From positions 2,604,501-2,668,500 of the forward strand of contig NC_070574.1 in the NCBI RefSeq assembly GCF_026914185.1: a DNA stretch of 64,000 bases. The letters run 5' to 3'. Every line of letters begins with the position of its first letter. Within the stretch, counting starts at the first letter, position 1. The stretch comes from Puccinia triticina (lineage: Eukaryota; Basidiomycota; Pucciniomycetes; Pucciniales; Pucciniaceae). The notes beneath the pieces are model-generated. The model ran no database searches, had not been told where the DNA came from, and worked only from the letters and a program-made list of their open reading frames with translations. Positions 37,001-46,464 of this stretch are shown one piece after another. The position numbers and the translations under genes were made by a program.

Positions 37001-37555
37001 CGGTTTGTACTTTGCTGCGAACACCACATGTTCGCCGGCTTTCCAGGCGCCCAAGAGCGCAGCTTGAGATTCTGCACCGAGTCCACACTGGAGCAAGCTC
37101 CACGTCCGTAGTTCGGGTAAATCCTCGAAAGGGGCCTTATCTGCGTATGAAAACCCGGACAGCGGAGAGCGGCTCACGATGGTGGCACAAGGTAGAGCTT
37201 CGATGACATTTGGAGCATCACGCCCGGAGGTGCATAATTGGAGAGAACTTACTTTTGGTCTCCGACCCCTCCGCAGAACACCTTCTTCCACCTCATCCAC
37301 CCAGGCCTCTATTGTTGGCGAAAATAGTTTCACCTCATTGCGGAGGATCATTAGTTTATCCTCGTCGCAGAGGCTCGGAAGTTTAGCCTCATTGCGGAGG
37401 GTCTTTGCAGACATGCCTAGTTTAACCTCATCGCGGAGGGTCGCAAAGGACGAGACTAGTTTATTCTCGTCGCGGAGACGAGATTCGGATGATAGTTTAT
37501 TCTCGTCGCGGAGACGAGATTCGGATGATAGTTTAGTCTCGTTGCGGAGACGCTG
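33983..37555 (-). pseudogene. Gypsy pol: RT, RNase H, integrase; one in-frame TAG
   Basis: The frame is open from about 37555 (first ATG 37414) to 33983, broken only by TAG at 36302-36304. Domains in order: N-terminal LRDEVKL-type repeats; reverse transcriptase with LTRLP just before the stop, GATNSVAVYQ just after it, and the catalytic FIDD; RNase H (AVDSSYHAVGAVL, KLELCGV, DAQSL); integrase zinc finger (H-x-H, WCRSCEPCQ); integrase core with D, D and E (MDVVHV, STDGGSEF, GMIERGH); and a C-terminal basic region. The stop falls where the conserved LPQG motif should be, so CAG to TAG is the simplest cause. The pol frame is offset from gag, so separate translation or frameshifting was once needed. 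Confidence 0.9.
37167..37280 (-). repeat. Gypsy internal module, copy 3 (pol N-terminus)
   Basis: Sense strand: TCGGAGACCAAAAGTAAGTTC, then a TATGCACCTCC block, a CATCGAAGCTCTACC block and CGTGAGCCGC. In this copy the pol frame reads through the module. Confidence 0.75.
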
Positions 37556-37556
37556 T
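37300..37556 (-). repeat. Tandem repeat encoding LRDENKLSSES
   Basis: A 36-bp unit (plus strand TAGTTTATTCTCGTCGCGGA...) is present twice in near-exact form at about 37458-37530 and in looser form up to 37300. In the pol frame it encodes a charged LRDENKL-type repeat. Confidence 0.75.
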
Positions 37557-37606
37557 CACTGAGTTGAGGAACTTCCTAAAGTGGGAGAAAGGAGGAATCC
37601 CGATGG

Positions 37607-37715
37607 GCTGCTCACAAGCGTGGCACGTGATAGTGTTTTTGATGAAGCGGTAGAATCTACCCCGAGGTGCATACTTGGATGGGGACTTACTTTGACACTT
37701 TGTCCCCCTGCCGAG
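37607..37715 (-). repeat. Gypsy internal module, copy 2 (gag-pol junction)
   Basis: Sense strand: TGTCAAAGTAAGTCCCCATCC, then TATGCACCTCGGGGTAGATTC, and CTTGTGAGCAGCCC. It lies in the non-coding gap between the end of gag-protease (37990) and the open pol frame. Confidence 0.75.
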
Positions 37716-37989
37716 CACCCATGCTGCCCACCTTTTGACGAATTGAAGGAAAAAAGCTGGTCGAAACGCGGAACCGGAGAGCTGAAGGAAACAGCGCCAA
37801 TATTTTTGAGGATTTTATGTTTTTCTTGATGTTTTTGTTCTTGATGATTTTTAGTCGAGACAATCGGAAAAGCTGAGACAGATGAAACTGAGTGAGAAGA
37901 AAAACAATGGGTCAATAGGTCAGAAGCCGCTCCGCCGGTGGAAAGTCGTGACCCTAAATTAAGACTGCCGGCGAGTGGATCGGCCTCCT

Positions 37990-40131
37990 TCATAAAAAAT
38001 GCTGTTCGTCACCGTGGCCCTCTTTGAGACGTCCGCAATGCACCAGAACGCCCTTCCGACCGTGAGCGGGGAAATCTCGCTCCCATCTTCCCTTATCCAC
38101 CGGGCAAAGGGTCACCTCAATGTTCCTTCCATTCGAATCGGGCAGGATGATCCACTCGCCGGATGTGGGGGAGAACATCAAAGCAGCCCTAAAGTCCATT
38201 AAGAAAGGGCGGCCAAGGATGAACGGCCCATCGGCCCGAGTGATCCAGAAATGGCAAGTACCGACGATTGAGCGGCCGATGCGAATTGGAACGTCCTCTG
38301 CAATCCCAATCAGCTCACAAGCTTGGTTGTTGATACCGTACACTGCTGAGCTAAAGTTTACTCAAGGGGTGAGGTTCAATTTCAGCGCTAGAGAATCAGA
38401 GATAATATTTAATTGTGATCCCGAGTTGACCAAAGGCGAAGAAATTGCCTCCCCTTCCCCGACGCTACAGCTGAGGTATCCCAGTGGGCACAAATAAAGG
38501 TTTGGGTCGAACTTTCCTTCGGGGTCGATTCCTTCCGCAAGCGTGCCCGAATTTACCTTCAAATCCTCGCCACCCACTTCCACACGTCGGCGGGAAACCC
38601 ACTTCTTCACTCCGTCCGAAACAGCTGGCGAGACGGAACAAATCTCTCCAACAGTGGTAGTCACCGGAAGTTCGAAGATCTTCTTGACTAGCCCGTCAAC
38701 CGCATCGGGGTGATCGCGAGAAACCTCGCGCTCGAATCGGACCTTTGGCTGCTGTCCTGCGGCTTTAGGGGGAGTAGCTGGGCGTGCTGGCTGCTCCTTC
38801 AGCGGAGAAGGCTCGGGATCTGGCTCGTTCATGATCCTGTCAAAAAGTTCCGGCTCATTCTCCTCCTGACGTCTTGTCGAATCCGTGGGCGATCCGGGTG
38901 TCTTTCGCAACGGTCTCTTTAACTGCGTCGGCGGAACTACAGGCGACTTGAAAGGTCGCGACTCTTCGTGGCGCTTTCTTCCCGCCGGATCGGACTCGTA
39001 GGCCCCAGCGAAGGACTGAGAAGAGACTGCCGGGGGATACCAGGGCTGTAGCGATCCACAGCTCGCCTTGTATTCAGCTGCAGCCACCGTCGATGACTGG
39101 CGAGTTGGAGTCGAAGGTCTAGGGACTCCGGCTGATGAATTCGGTTGAAAAGAGGCCACCACATGTCGAATTGGCCGACTACGATTGAAGGGGATGAGCG
39201 CCCCATTTGGAAGGAAAAAATTGGTACCTCGCTGTTCAACGAGCCCTGCTTCTTTGTCCTTAACAAGCTCCTGACAACGGGACGTCCCGTGGTTCTCCCG
39301 ATGACAATAATAACAGACTAACGGTGGCCGCTCTGTCGAGGCTGAAGCCTTGGTGGGTATCGCCGATATCTTCTGATCTATTTTGTGTTCAAAAGCCTCC
39401 AGCAACCTCGACAGTTCATCTATGTTTGGGGAAGACTTAGACGGCGCCGGGGCTTCCTTCGGGCGTTGTTCCTCGCCCATCTTCTTCATGACCGAGTTTC
39501 CCTCCTGAAATGGAGACGCTACAACAGGCTGGCCCGTTCTTGATTCCTCAAAGGTGAGCGCCGTTTGTTCCTTCATCACGGTGTCCACGGCCTCCTTGAG
39601 AATCTTAAAGGTTGGCAATTTAAATCAATGATCCAAAGTTGTCACCATTGTCCCATCACGAATCAACTTCCTCCTGATTTTGTCCTGAGCGGTGGCCGAG
39701 AAAGCTTGATAATAGGAGTTTTGTATCTCCTCCACTGAGTCGATGTGGGCTTTCGAGAGCAGATATGACTGTATCGGCTCCCAAGACTGACGGAACTTCT
39801 GATAATCCGTCGCTGAAGCCACGCCGCCCTTGGAAACCCAATCTTCAACCAGAGAAGTCAGATCCCGGGTCGTGAACCGGGCGGTGTCCACCTGGCCCCA
39901 GTAGGCAATCATCGCGGCCTTGAGCTTCGGCCAATCGGGGGGACTGAACCCTTCCAGCGTCTCGAGAATATCCAACAGCTCGTCGGTAGCAAGGAAAAGC
40001 CGAATCTGCCAAGCCATGTCCAACTCGGTGGCCTCGTCCAAGCTAGCCACCATCTCGTAGGTTTCAATAAACCTCTTGACCTTGGTCCCATTGAAGCATA
40101 GCCGTTTGTTTGGCGACTTGATCTTGACCAT
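37990..40131 (-). pseudogene. Gypsy gag-protease, two in-frame TGA, protease D-to-N
   Basis: One frame runs from ATG 40131 to the stop at 37990, broken by TGA at 39625-39627 and 38362-38364. It contains a retrotransposon gag domain (first 170 residues), a CCHC zinc knuckle (CYYC-HREN-H-GTSR-C), a proline-rich linker, and a retropepsin whose flap and helix (IGRSIVGTCHFWI, FILGRPFLMDF) are recognisable. The protease active site, normally L-V-D-S/T-G, reads LVNSGSQLN, so the catalytic aspartate has become asparagine (GAC to AAC). Both TGA codons would be CGA before a C-to-T change. Confidence 0.88.
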
Positions 40132-40167
40132 TCCGACGGATTCTAGGGAGAAAACTGACGGACAAGA

Positions 40168-40273
40168 GAGTGCGGCTCACAGCGGTGGCGATGATGCTTC
40201 GATATGAGTGTAGACTTTCGGGGGTGCTACTAAATGGAGGGGACTTACTTCTTCCTCTCCTATGCCCCGCCGC
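40168..40273 (-). repeat. Gypsy internal module, copy 1 (before gag)
   Basis: Sense strand: CATAGGAGAGGAAGAAGTAAGT, CCCCTCCATTTAG, a GCACCCCCGAAAGTCTACAC block and CTGTGAGCCGCACTC. It ends about 37 bp before the gag start codon. Confidence 0.75.
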
Positions 40274-40530
40274 CGAACACAAAAAAAAAGAATATCACAA
40301 AAAAAAAGAAAAGGAAAGATTCAAATCGACGAATGACGTGTATTGATGGATCGAGGCCGTTCGATCGTGGGTGTGTGAGATAGGGTGGCCGGATCCAAGA
40401 GTTCGAGGAGACAAAGAGACTCCCAATTGATTCAGCTGAGACTCTTGATTTCAAAGGGATTCAAGGTAAAGGAAAAAAAAAAATAAAGAAAAGAATTTTA
40501 ACCGCCAAACGGCCTCAAAACCACAGTCCG

Positions 40531-40578
40531 AGACTGTAAATCTTGAGGTCGCTGGTTCGATCCCGGCTCGGGGGACCA
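40531..40578 (+). other. Primer-binding site: 48 nt of tRNA-Tyr 3' half with CCA
   Basis: The plus strand reads AGACTGTAAATCTTGAGG (anticodon arm with GTA), GTTCGATCC (T loop), a GCTCGGGGGA acceptor end, and then CCA. This is the 3' part of a mature tRNA-Tyr. It lies two bases from the inner edge of the 5' LTR, so on the element strand (minus) it is the primer-binding site. Usual primer-binding sites are about 8-18 nt, so this one is exceptionally long. It has no tRNA intron and carries CCA, which eukaryotic genes do not encode, so it came from a processed tRNA. Confidence 0.82.
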
Positions 40579-40580
40579 AA

Positions 40581-41390
40581 TATGGAGCTTCGTCCGGTGC
40601 TAGGCCGGCGACAGCGCTGGGAGGGGAATGGTGCCTGGTGGCTGCCCTCGCGGATCGGTCCGGTAAGATGAGTCGAATGGGATTCAAGGTGATAGCTGGG
40701 AAAGTGGTTTTGAGTCGTTTCGTCGAGGGTTAGACTCTCGACGGCGGTTTGTTTTGCTGGGGGATTCTGTTGAGGGATTCTTGGGTTTCTCGATGGGACT
40801 CTCGATTCTTTTTGACGGCGGATCAGAATGCCATGCCGCTCCCCTCCTCCAAGTTCTGCAAACTTGGACTCGGGGAGACAACATGTCACATACATTTCAT
40901 CATATCCTTGCGCGCCACGCGCGCATACACAACAAATCACAGAGACAGAACAGAAACAAAGCCAGCAAAAACTCAAAAGAGGGAAGAAAAGAAAAGAAAC
41001 CAGACGCCAAACAATGAAGTAATGAAGAACAAGCACCAAAGAAAGCAGAGAGCCAGAGCGGAAGGAGGAGAAGAAGACACAGAAGCCAGAAAGAAAAGGG
41101 GGAAAGAAGGGAAGGAATCAAGAGCAAACAAATAAACCCACAGTACAAACTGTGTTAGGACCAAGAATCTAAAAGAGGAGTCTTGAGAGAGGAAGGGAAG
41201 CAGAAGAGAAGAAAAAAAAAAGAAAAAAAAAGGGAAGGGGGGGGACGACAGAATAGGAAAGGAGCCTAGAAGTGAGGGGCTGGATTCTTGATGGTTGAGT
41301 CTTGAGATTCTTGAGGCTGGGAATCTTGGGGACTGATGCCCGTGAGCGCGGAAACTGAAAATAAATTTGACTACCGGGTTATTCACCACA
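40581..41390 (-). repeat. 5' LTR of the gypsy element, 810 bp
   Basis: Pair of 32990-33799 with about six differences, all transitions. Transcription would run leftwards through gag and pol. Confidence 0.92.
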
Positions 41391-41795
41391 CCGTTCATCC
41401 TCTCAATGACCGGCCATGTGCATCATGCCCAGTCATCAATAGGGCATCCAGTCATGGTCATCATTCAACGCCCAGTCATCGGTCTTGATGACCGGTCATC
41501 AGTCTTGATGCCCGGTCTTCGGTCTTGATGACCGGCCATAAGTCTTGATGCCCGGTCATCATTCTTGATGCTCGGTCATCAGTCTTGATGCTCGGTCATC
41601 AGTCTTGATGATTGGTCATCAGTCTCGATGCCCGGACATCGGCTTTGATGACCGGTCATCCGTCTTGATGCCCGGTAATTGGTCTCAATGACCAATCATC
41701 AGTATTGATTCCTGGTGATTGGTCTCAATGTCCGGTCATCCTATTGATGACCGGTCATGGGCATTGATGCCCAGTCATCCTATTGATGATCGGTC
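41391..41795. repeat. 20-bp minisatellite GATGMCCGGTCATCAGTCTT
   Basis: About 18 degenerate copies of a 20-bp unit (GATGACCGGTCATCAGTCTT and variants). The core ATGACCGGTCAT is a palindrome. It directly abuts the gypsy 5' LTR, so the retrotransposon inserted at or into the array. Confidence 0.85.
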
Positions 41796-42039
41796 ATTGG
41801 CAGCGAGATCCAATTGAATGAAAAGAGGATCAGCCAGTAGGTGAGGTGGCGTGGGGTGCAAGCTGGTGCGAGGTGTGGTCCAAGAGGCAAGTGTTGGGTT
41901 GAAGCAGACTTGCCACAAGTGGAGGGCTGTGGCGAGTTGAGGCAACTAACTCGGGAGGCGTTTGGCAAGTTGTATAGCAAGTCCATTGGAATCTGAAAAC
42001 TCACCCGACTTGCTAAATTGGGGTCGCGAGTCCCGCTTT

Positions 42040-42156
42040 ACACTGTGAAAAAAAAAACTCAAGAAACTGCTGCCAGTTGACATGCAATATTACAAAGGTG
42101 CCTTTGTAATATTGGATGTCAACTGACAGAAGTTTCTTGAGTTTTTTTCACAGTGT
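42040..42156. mobile_element. Hairpin MITE with ACACTGTGAAAAA ends
   Basis: The 117-bp block folds on itself almost completely: ACACTGTGAAAAAAAAAACTCAAG... pairs with ...CTTGAGTTTTTTTCACAGTGT. Arms are about 56 bp around a TGC-like centre, with a few mismatches. A single arm of the same repeat is present at about 3528-3580. It sits next to the right end of the 31772-42179 element. Confidence 0.75.
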
Positions 42157-42182
42157 TAGCGAGTCCGTTGGAGATGCTCTCA

Positions 42183-43626
42183 GCAGCCTCGGGCTGGGAC
42201 AGCACCCTCTTGGAAACTATCTCCAACTGGCTTGCCTTTCTTAGACTATGTATTTACCTACCACACCCTCCAAACACTGAGGTTGGTACAGCTCCGTAGT
42301 ATCTGTTCTTATCAGTGTAATTACTGGTATTGGTTCATCAAACCAATCAATTAATTACTCTTATCTTTGAAATGCCCTCAGCCATAACCTGGCTTGCCGG
42401 ACTGGCTGAGACTATGGCCTTGGGCTCACACTATCCCCTTGTGCTGTCAGGCAAAAACCACTTTTTTTCTGATTGCTTCTTCTCCGGAGGTTTTCAATGA
42501 ACATGCTTCTTTCCTCCCTTTCAGGAAAAGAGAGGAAAAGAGAACGCAGTTAAAGAACTTCCTGTGTGTGAATTTAGCTGTCCCTTGTTCAAAGGCTCGA
42601 GCAATCCTCCGAAGAGGGTGACTATGCCTGACCTTGCTAGATAGTAGGCAAAGAAAGTCGATTTTGGACTTTTTTTGTTGTTCCTTCTACAGCAGCTACA
42701 CGACTACATTGGAAGTCAATTGAAGCAGCCCATGAGATGCAAAAGAGGCATGGCTCGCTGCTCGTATTTTTTTTGGTATTTGTGGTGCTTGAATCTGATT
42801 TTTAAAAAATCACCAAAGAACTGTTTGAACTCCACCTCCAAGAACGCATTTTTTGTTTAAGGATTCAAAGGCAGGCCGACAATTGTATCTAATTTATTTC
42901 TGATACCTTGTGCCTGAGTGAGATAGACATAAAAAGGCATACACCACAGGAGCACTTTCGGCGCCTTCGGGCCGAGAACCCAACATCACACATTGTTCAA
43001 CGCCAACCTGACAAGCAGGTCGGGCTGCCGTGGTTCTGCTGGTGATGCCACGTTTGGTGTGACTTGATGGTCATGGCATGCAGTCAAACTTGCGGTGGGC
43101 GGCCACCGGTTGGGTTGACCATCCCATACTTTGGACAAGCCGCCCGGCGGCTGACCTCTGTGTTTGTTGGCACCACGACTGCCAAGGGTCCCAAAGTCAA
43201 CCTGCCGGCGGTTGACCATCAATACACGTCGTCAGCTTGACCATTAGGCTGCCTGACAATTGACCAGAAAGCTAGCAACCTGACCATCAAATCCCTGACG
43301 GTCAGGCTGCATCTGGTCAAATGTTAGAATTGGAAGCTCGCCGAGAGATTAAATGGAAAGGGCTGTCTGATTAAATGTTGGGGAGCAGCTCACGGATGCT
43401 GTGGTGGCCGGATCCTGGGCGTCATGGCTCAAACTTAAATAAAGTCCCAAGACTTCGGGCCGTCAGGAGGGACTTCACCAAACTGGCACAGCAAGAGTCT
43501 GACTTCAATTATTTTTTCAATGATCAATGCTCACACATCTGGTGAGCAAGTGTTGTCTTGTAGGGCTCGCACCATATTCTGAGGGAAGGCTACACAAAAA
43601 AAAAACACAAAATGTGTACATATAGT
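42183..43626. other. Gene-free stretch
   Basis: No gene is supported. Around 43000-43320 TTGACCATC and GGTTGACC words recur in both orientations without a clear unit. Confidence 0.45.
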
Positions 43627-43827
43627 GGAGGACTTCCCGTCGGCATTTAGAGAGCTCTAGATGCCCCAATAACTCCTAAATTAAGACATGTACTAAATTA
43701 AAAATCAGTGCGCATGAAAGTCATGAGCTGTAGGGTTAGGAAAACATTTTCCCTTCTACCAAAAATTAAGAGTATGGGTGTGTAAATTGAGATCTGGGAG
43801 GTTCCTAGACTTGACAGGAAGTCCTCC
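43627..43827. mobile_element. MITE with GGAGGACTTCC ends, 201 bp, AGT duplication
   Basis: Ends are GGAGGACTTCCCGTC and, inverted, GGAGGACTTCCTGTC, flanked by AGT on both sides (43624-43626 and 43828-43830). A shorter member of the family is at 61004-61118 with ATT duplication. Three-base duplications suggest PIF/Harbinger-type mobilisation; the family is otherwise unassigned. Confidence 0.75.
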
Positions 43828-43830
43828 AGT

Positions 43831-44317
43831 GCCCAGCACCTCTTCTTGATGTGCCATTTCCATTCTAACATCATTAGTTTTGGATTCTGTACAGTGTGCA
43901 TTGTGCAAGATAGAATGAAGTGGACCACAGATCTGATTTTGTTCCCCCAAACTTTTGCTGCCCAATGGGAAGGGGTGAAGCCAGAAAGGTTTGAAAAATG
44001 GCATAGTTCTGATTCTGTCAGCCCAAGCTGACATAGGGTCAAGTCCCTCCTTCGGAGGGTCCCTGCGGGACAGCGCCCCCCCTCAAATAAAGGGACCTAG
44101 TTAAGTTAGCCGGTGGAGATGCTCTTATGCAAACTCAAGTCCCCTTGTCGCGCCCCGCGAGGGGGAGGGTTAAGTTCGCGCTTGAGGGGTGTAACCCTCA
44201 GACAGGCCCTCTCTGAACAATTTTTCCATTTTCCTGACCGTTGTCGATCTTCCTCAACCAACACGGCAGCCTACCAGACGACTCATACAGCTTGACCAGC
44301 CTATCAACCTAGCCCCG
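43831..44317. other. Intergenic, upstream of the 44.3-kb gene
   Basis: Repeat-like sequence with an inverted GAGCATCTCCACCGG at about 44114-44128 (a stray end of the 31772-type family) and a GC-rich block at 44040-44200. No gene is visible; the last 100 bp should contain the leader of the gene at 44318. Confidence 0.4.
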
Positions 44318-45796
44318 ATGATGGAACGACAGATCAACAACTACCTCGATCTATCACCCAGACAGCCCGGCTCAAGCTCACCAATCACCTTCGAGCAAGC
44401 ACCAACACCTGGACTAAGCTCGCTCACTCAGGAAGAAGGGGATGTAGATCAGAATGAAGAGCCTGTTCCACCGGAATCCAACCACCACTCACCATCACGT
44501 CAGTCGACCCATCCGCCGGCCGAGCCAACATCTTCCAGCAGTGAACCGAAGCAGCAGCAACAGGCACCCCTTTGTTCAGATCCACCACCAGAACATTCTG
44601 CGCCAAACCCATCCAAATCAGACTCCACAAAAACAACGTCTCACACTGCTGCCAGCTCGACTACTCTCAAAAAACTGAACAACGCCCAGAATGCACCCCA
44701 AACTTCGACGAAAAAGCCTGTGAAACCAAGCTTCAAGAAAGTCAACAATAAAGGCACGACAACGACTGGCTTCCCAGCCCCCTCGAACCCCTCTGCTACA
44801 TCCACTCCGAAGCCAGCCGCTGCGAATCCAGTCAACCCGCCGAAGAAGAAGGCTGGCGAATACGACCTCAATGATCCGTCTATTTGGGGCGCCTTGTTTT
44901 GCCGTAGCGAAAAGGTCGGTCTTCTCTCGTCTCGCTCTCCTCCCCCTCTGTCTCTCTCTCTCTCTCTCCACAAAAACAGCACATAGAGGCTGATTGAGCG
45001 GGTTTGATTGGTACGGGTGACAATTGGAATTTGATAGAAGCCGGCCGCCAAACCAGTCCAGCCGGGAAACCTCCCTCCTCAAGCTTCTCTGTGCGTACCC
45101 TTCCTTCTGCTCCGCAGTCTTTCCACCCCCACGCGACATTCTCGGAGTTGACCCGGCGTGTATGCGTGATAAGCTTTAACAACTCCGCCGTCGACCGTTT
45201 GGAAGCCCGCAAGAAACGGCGCGCCGAGGAGAAGCGGATCTTGAATCAGCAGATGAAGGTTGGCTTCGACTTGCTCCGTCAGAACATGGACATGATGGAT
45301 TTCGAGGTTCGTGTCCCTTTCTCATTATCAGCAAAAAAAGAGTGACAAAAGAAGACGGTGGAATCGTATCAAGTCTTCTAATATCGAGCTGTTTGTGGGA
45401 CAGATTGAGTACAAGAACCACGTTCGAGCAATGGTTGAACGGCCCTTGAGTCCGGAGTATCTACCGAAGGAGACGAGTGAGAATGGGAGTGGTGGTGGTG
45501 GTTCATGGAAGCCAGAAGCAGGGCCGACGGGAGGGATACCGAGTGGGAGTCAAGGGGTGAATGGGGGTGCACCGGCAAATGTATTCCGTCGGCCGGACGG
45601 CTACACGCGATATCTCAATCCACCCCCTCCTTCTTCTCTTCCAGCCTCTCAAACTATCCCCCCTACCCTTTCGCATCAACCCCCAGGCCCTATCTATTCT
45701 TCCTCCTTCCCTCCTCATCTTCCTAAAAAGACTCTGCCTAGACCGGGCATGTTTGGCAGCACTTTCTTCATCTGGCAGCCTCCTCATCTGCCTTAG
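44318..45796 (+). CDS. Hypothetical protein, disordered with coiled coil, 4 exons
   Basis: Exons 44318-44914, 45038-45090, 45174-45306 and 45404-45796 join in phase (0, 2, 0) to 1,176 nt, 391 residues. The first 180 residues are rich in S, P, T, Q and K and look disordered. A conserved-looking core follows: EYDLNDPSIWGALFCRSEK, then a charged helix VDRLEARKKRRAEEKRILNQ continuing to an acidic DMMDFE, then EYKNHVRAMVERP. The C-terminal third is Gly/Pro-rich. There is no signal peptide, membrane segment or domain that I can name. The second intron (83 nt) was chosen because it alone restores the helical frame. Proteins of this style are often nuclear adaptors, but I assign no function. Confidence 0.7.
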
Positions 45797-46464
45797 TCAT
45801 TTTATGTATAACCCTTATTATCTCCTTTCGTGTTTTGATCAGTTACAATTATAGAACCCTTTGCTTGTGTAATTCTTAAACCTAAAACAAGGACAATTCA
45901 GCTGTTTTTTTTTGGTGATTGAAAATGTTTAATCCTTCAATCATACAGTTACACAATCGTTTTTTTTTTTTTCTTTTGGATGTCAGGTAATTGCATAATA
46001 TGTTGTTCTTTTTTGTCCGCCAATCGATGAAATAATTTTGTTAGGTGAATGGCAGTCGTATGTGAAAATACAACCTTTCTCTACTGTTTAAAACTCCGGA
46101 ATTAACATCAGTTTGTGCCTGGTTCTTTTCCTCCGCTAATGACTGAAGACCAATGAAGTAGATCCTTCCACGAAGTTGTAGATTGCCATTAAGAATTCTT
46201 CGAAGTTATAGACAACGCATTTGACAATTGCTCAGGAGGCAAGAAAGATCTTCAGGTTCAACAGCACATCTCTTGATCAAAATATTTTAGATACATTTCA
46301 TTGTGTGAGCCGATCTTCGGGGGATGAAAAAGAAACAAATGATGCTACAAAGTTACACATTTATTTATGATTGGCAGCTCTTCTTAGAACTCTCAAAAGA
46401 CAAAGCTAATGAGTGGCAGAAGTTATTCTCAATAACGTGTTATAGTGATTCTCTAGGAAGAAAA
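45797..46464. other. Intergenic between convergent genes
   Basis: 3' flanks of the 44.3-kb gene (plus) and of the first secreted-family gene (minus). T runs at about 45905 and 45958. No gene. Confidence 0.5.

Larger units (their letters stand above)
32990..41390 (-). mobile_element. Near-full-length Ty3/gypsy LTR retrotransposon, inactivated
   Basis: Minus strand order: 5' LTR (41390-40581), primer-binding site, gag-protease (40131-37990), pol (to 33983), purine-rich tract GTGGTGGTGGGA, 3' LTR (33799-32990). The order protease, reverse transcriptase, RNase H, integrase is that of Ty3/gypsy. LTRs are each 810 bp and differ at about six sites, all transitions, so insertion was recent. Flanking bases (GCCGG on the left, CCGTT on the right) are not a clean target duplication. 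Three in-frame stops and a changed protease active-site residue mean that it cannot make its own proteins. Confidence 0.9.
31772..42179. mobile_element. Element with GAGCATCTCCAAYGG ends, interrupted by gypsy
   Basis: The left end at 31772 reads GAGCATCTCCAATGG and the right end at 42179, inverted, reads GAGCATCTCCAACGG. Both are flanked by TCA (31769-31771 and 42180-42182), consistent with a 3-bp target duplication. Without the 8.4-kb gypsy insertion the element would be about 2 kb and has no transposase. GAGCATCTCC ends also occur alone near 44118 (inverted), so the family is dispersed. The pairing of these two ends over 10 kb is an inference. Confidence 0.45.

Noticed and set aside
40451..41039. 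Minus-strand frames containing PSRDRTSDLKIYS and RAGIEPATSRFTV
   Set aside because: These are antisense translations of the tRNA-Tyr-derived primer-binding site and LTR, a known source of false proteins.
32985..41395. 5-bp target duplication of the gypsy element
   Set aside because: Flanks GCCGG and CCGTT do not match; only a three-base overlap could be forced.
42040..42156. Assignment of the hairpin MITE to the mariner family
   Set aside because: Ends look similar to mariner MITEs, but no clean TA duplication could be scored, so I left the family open.
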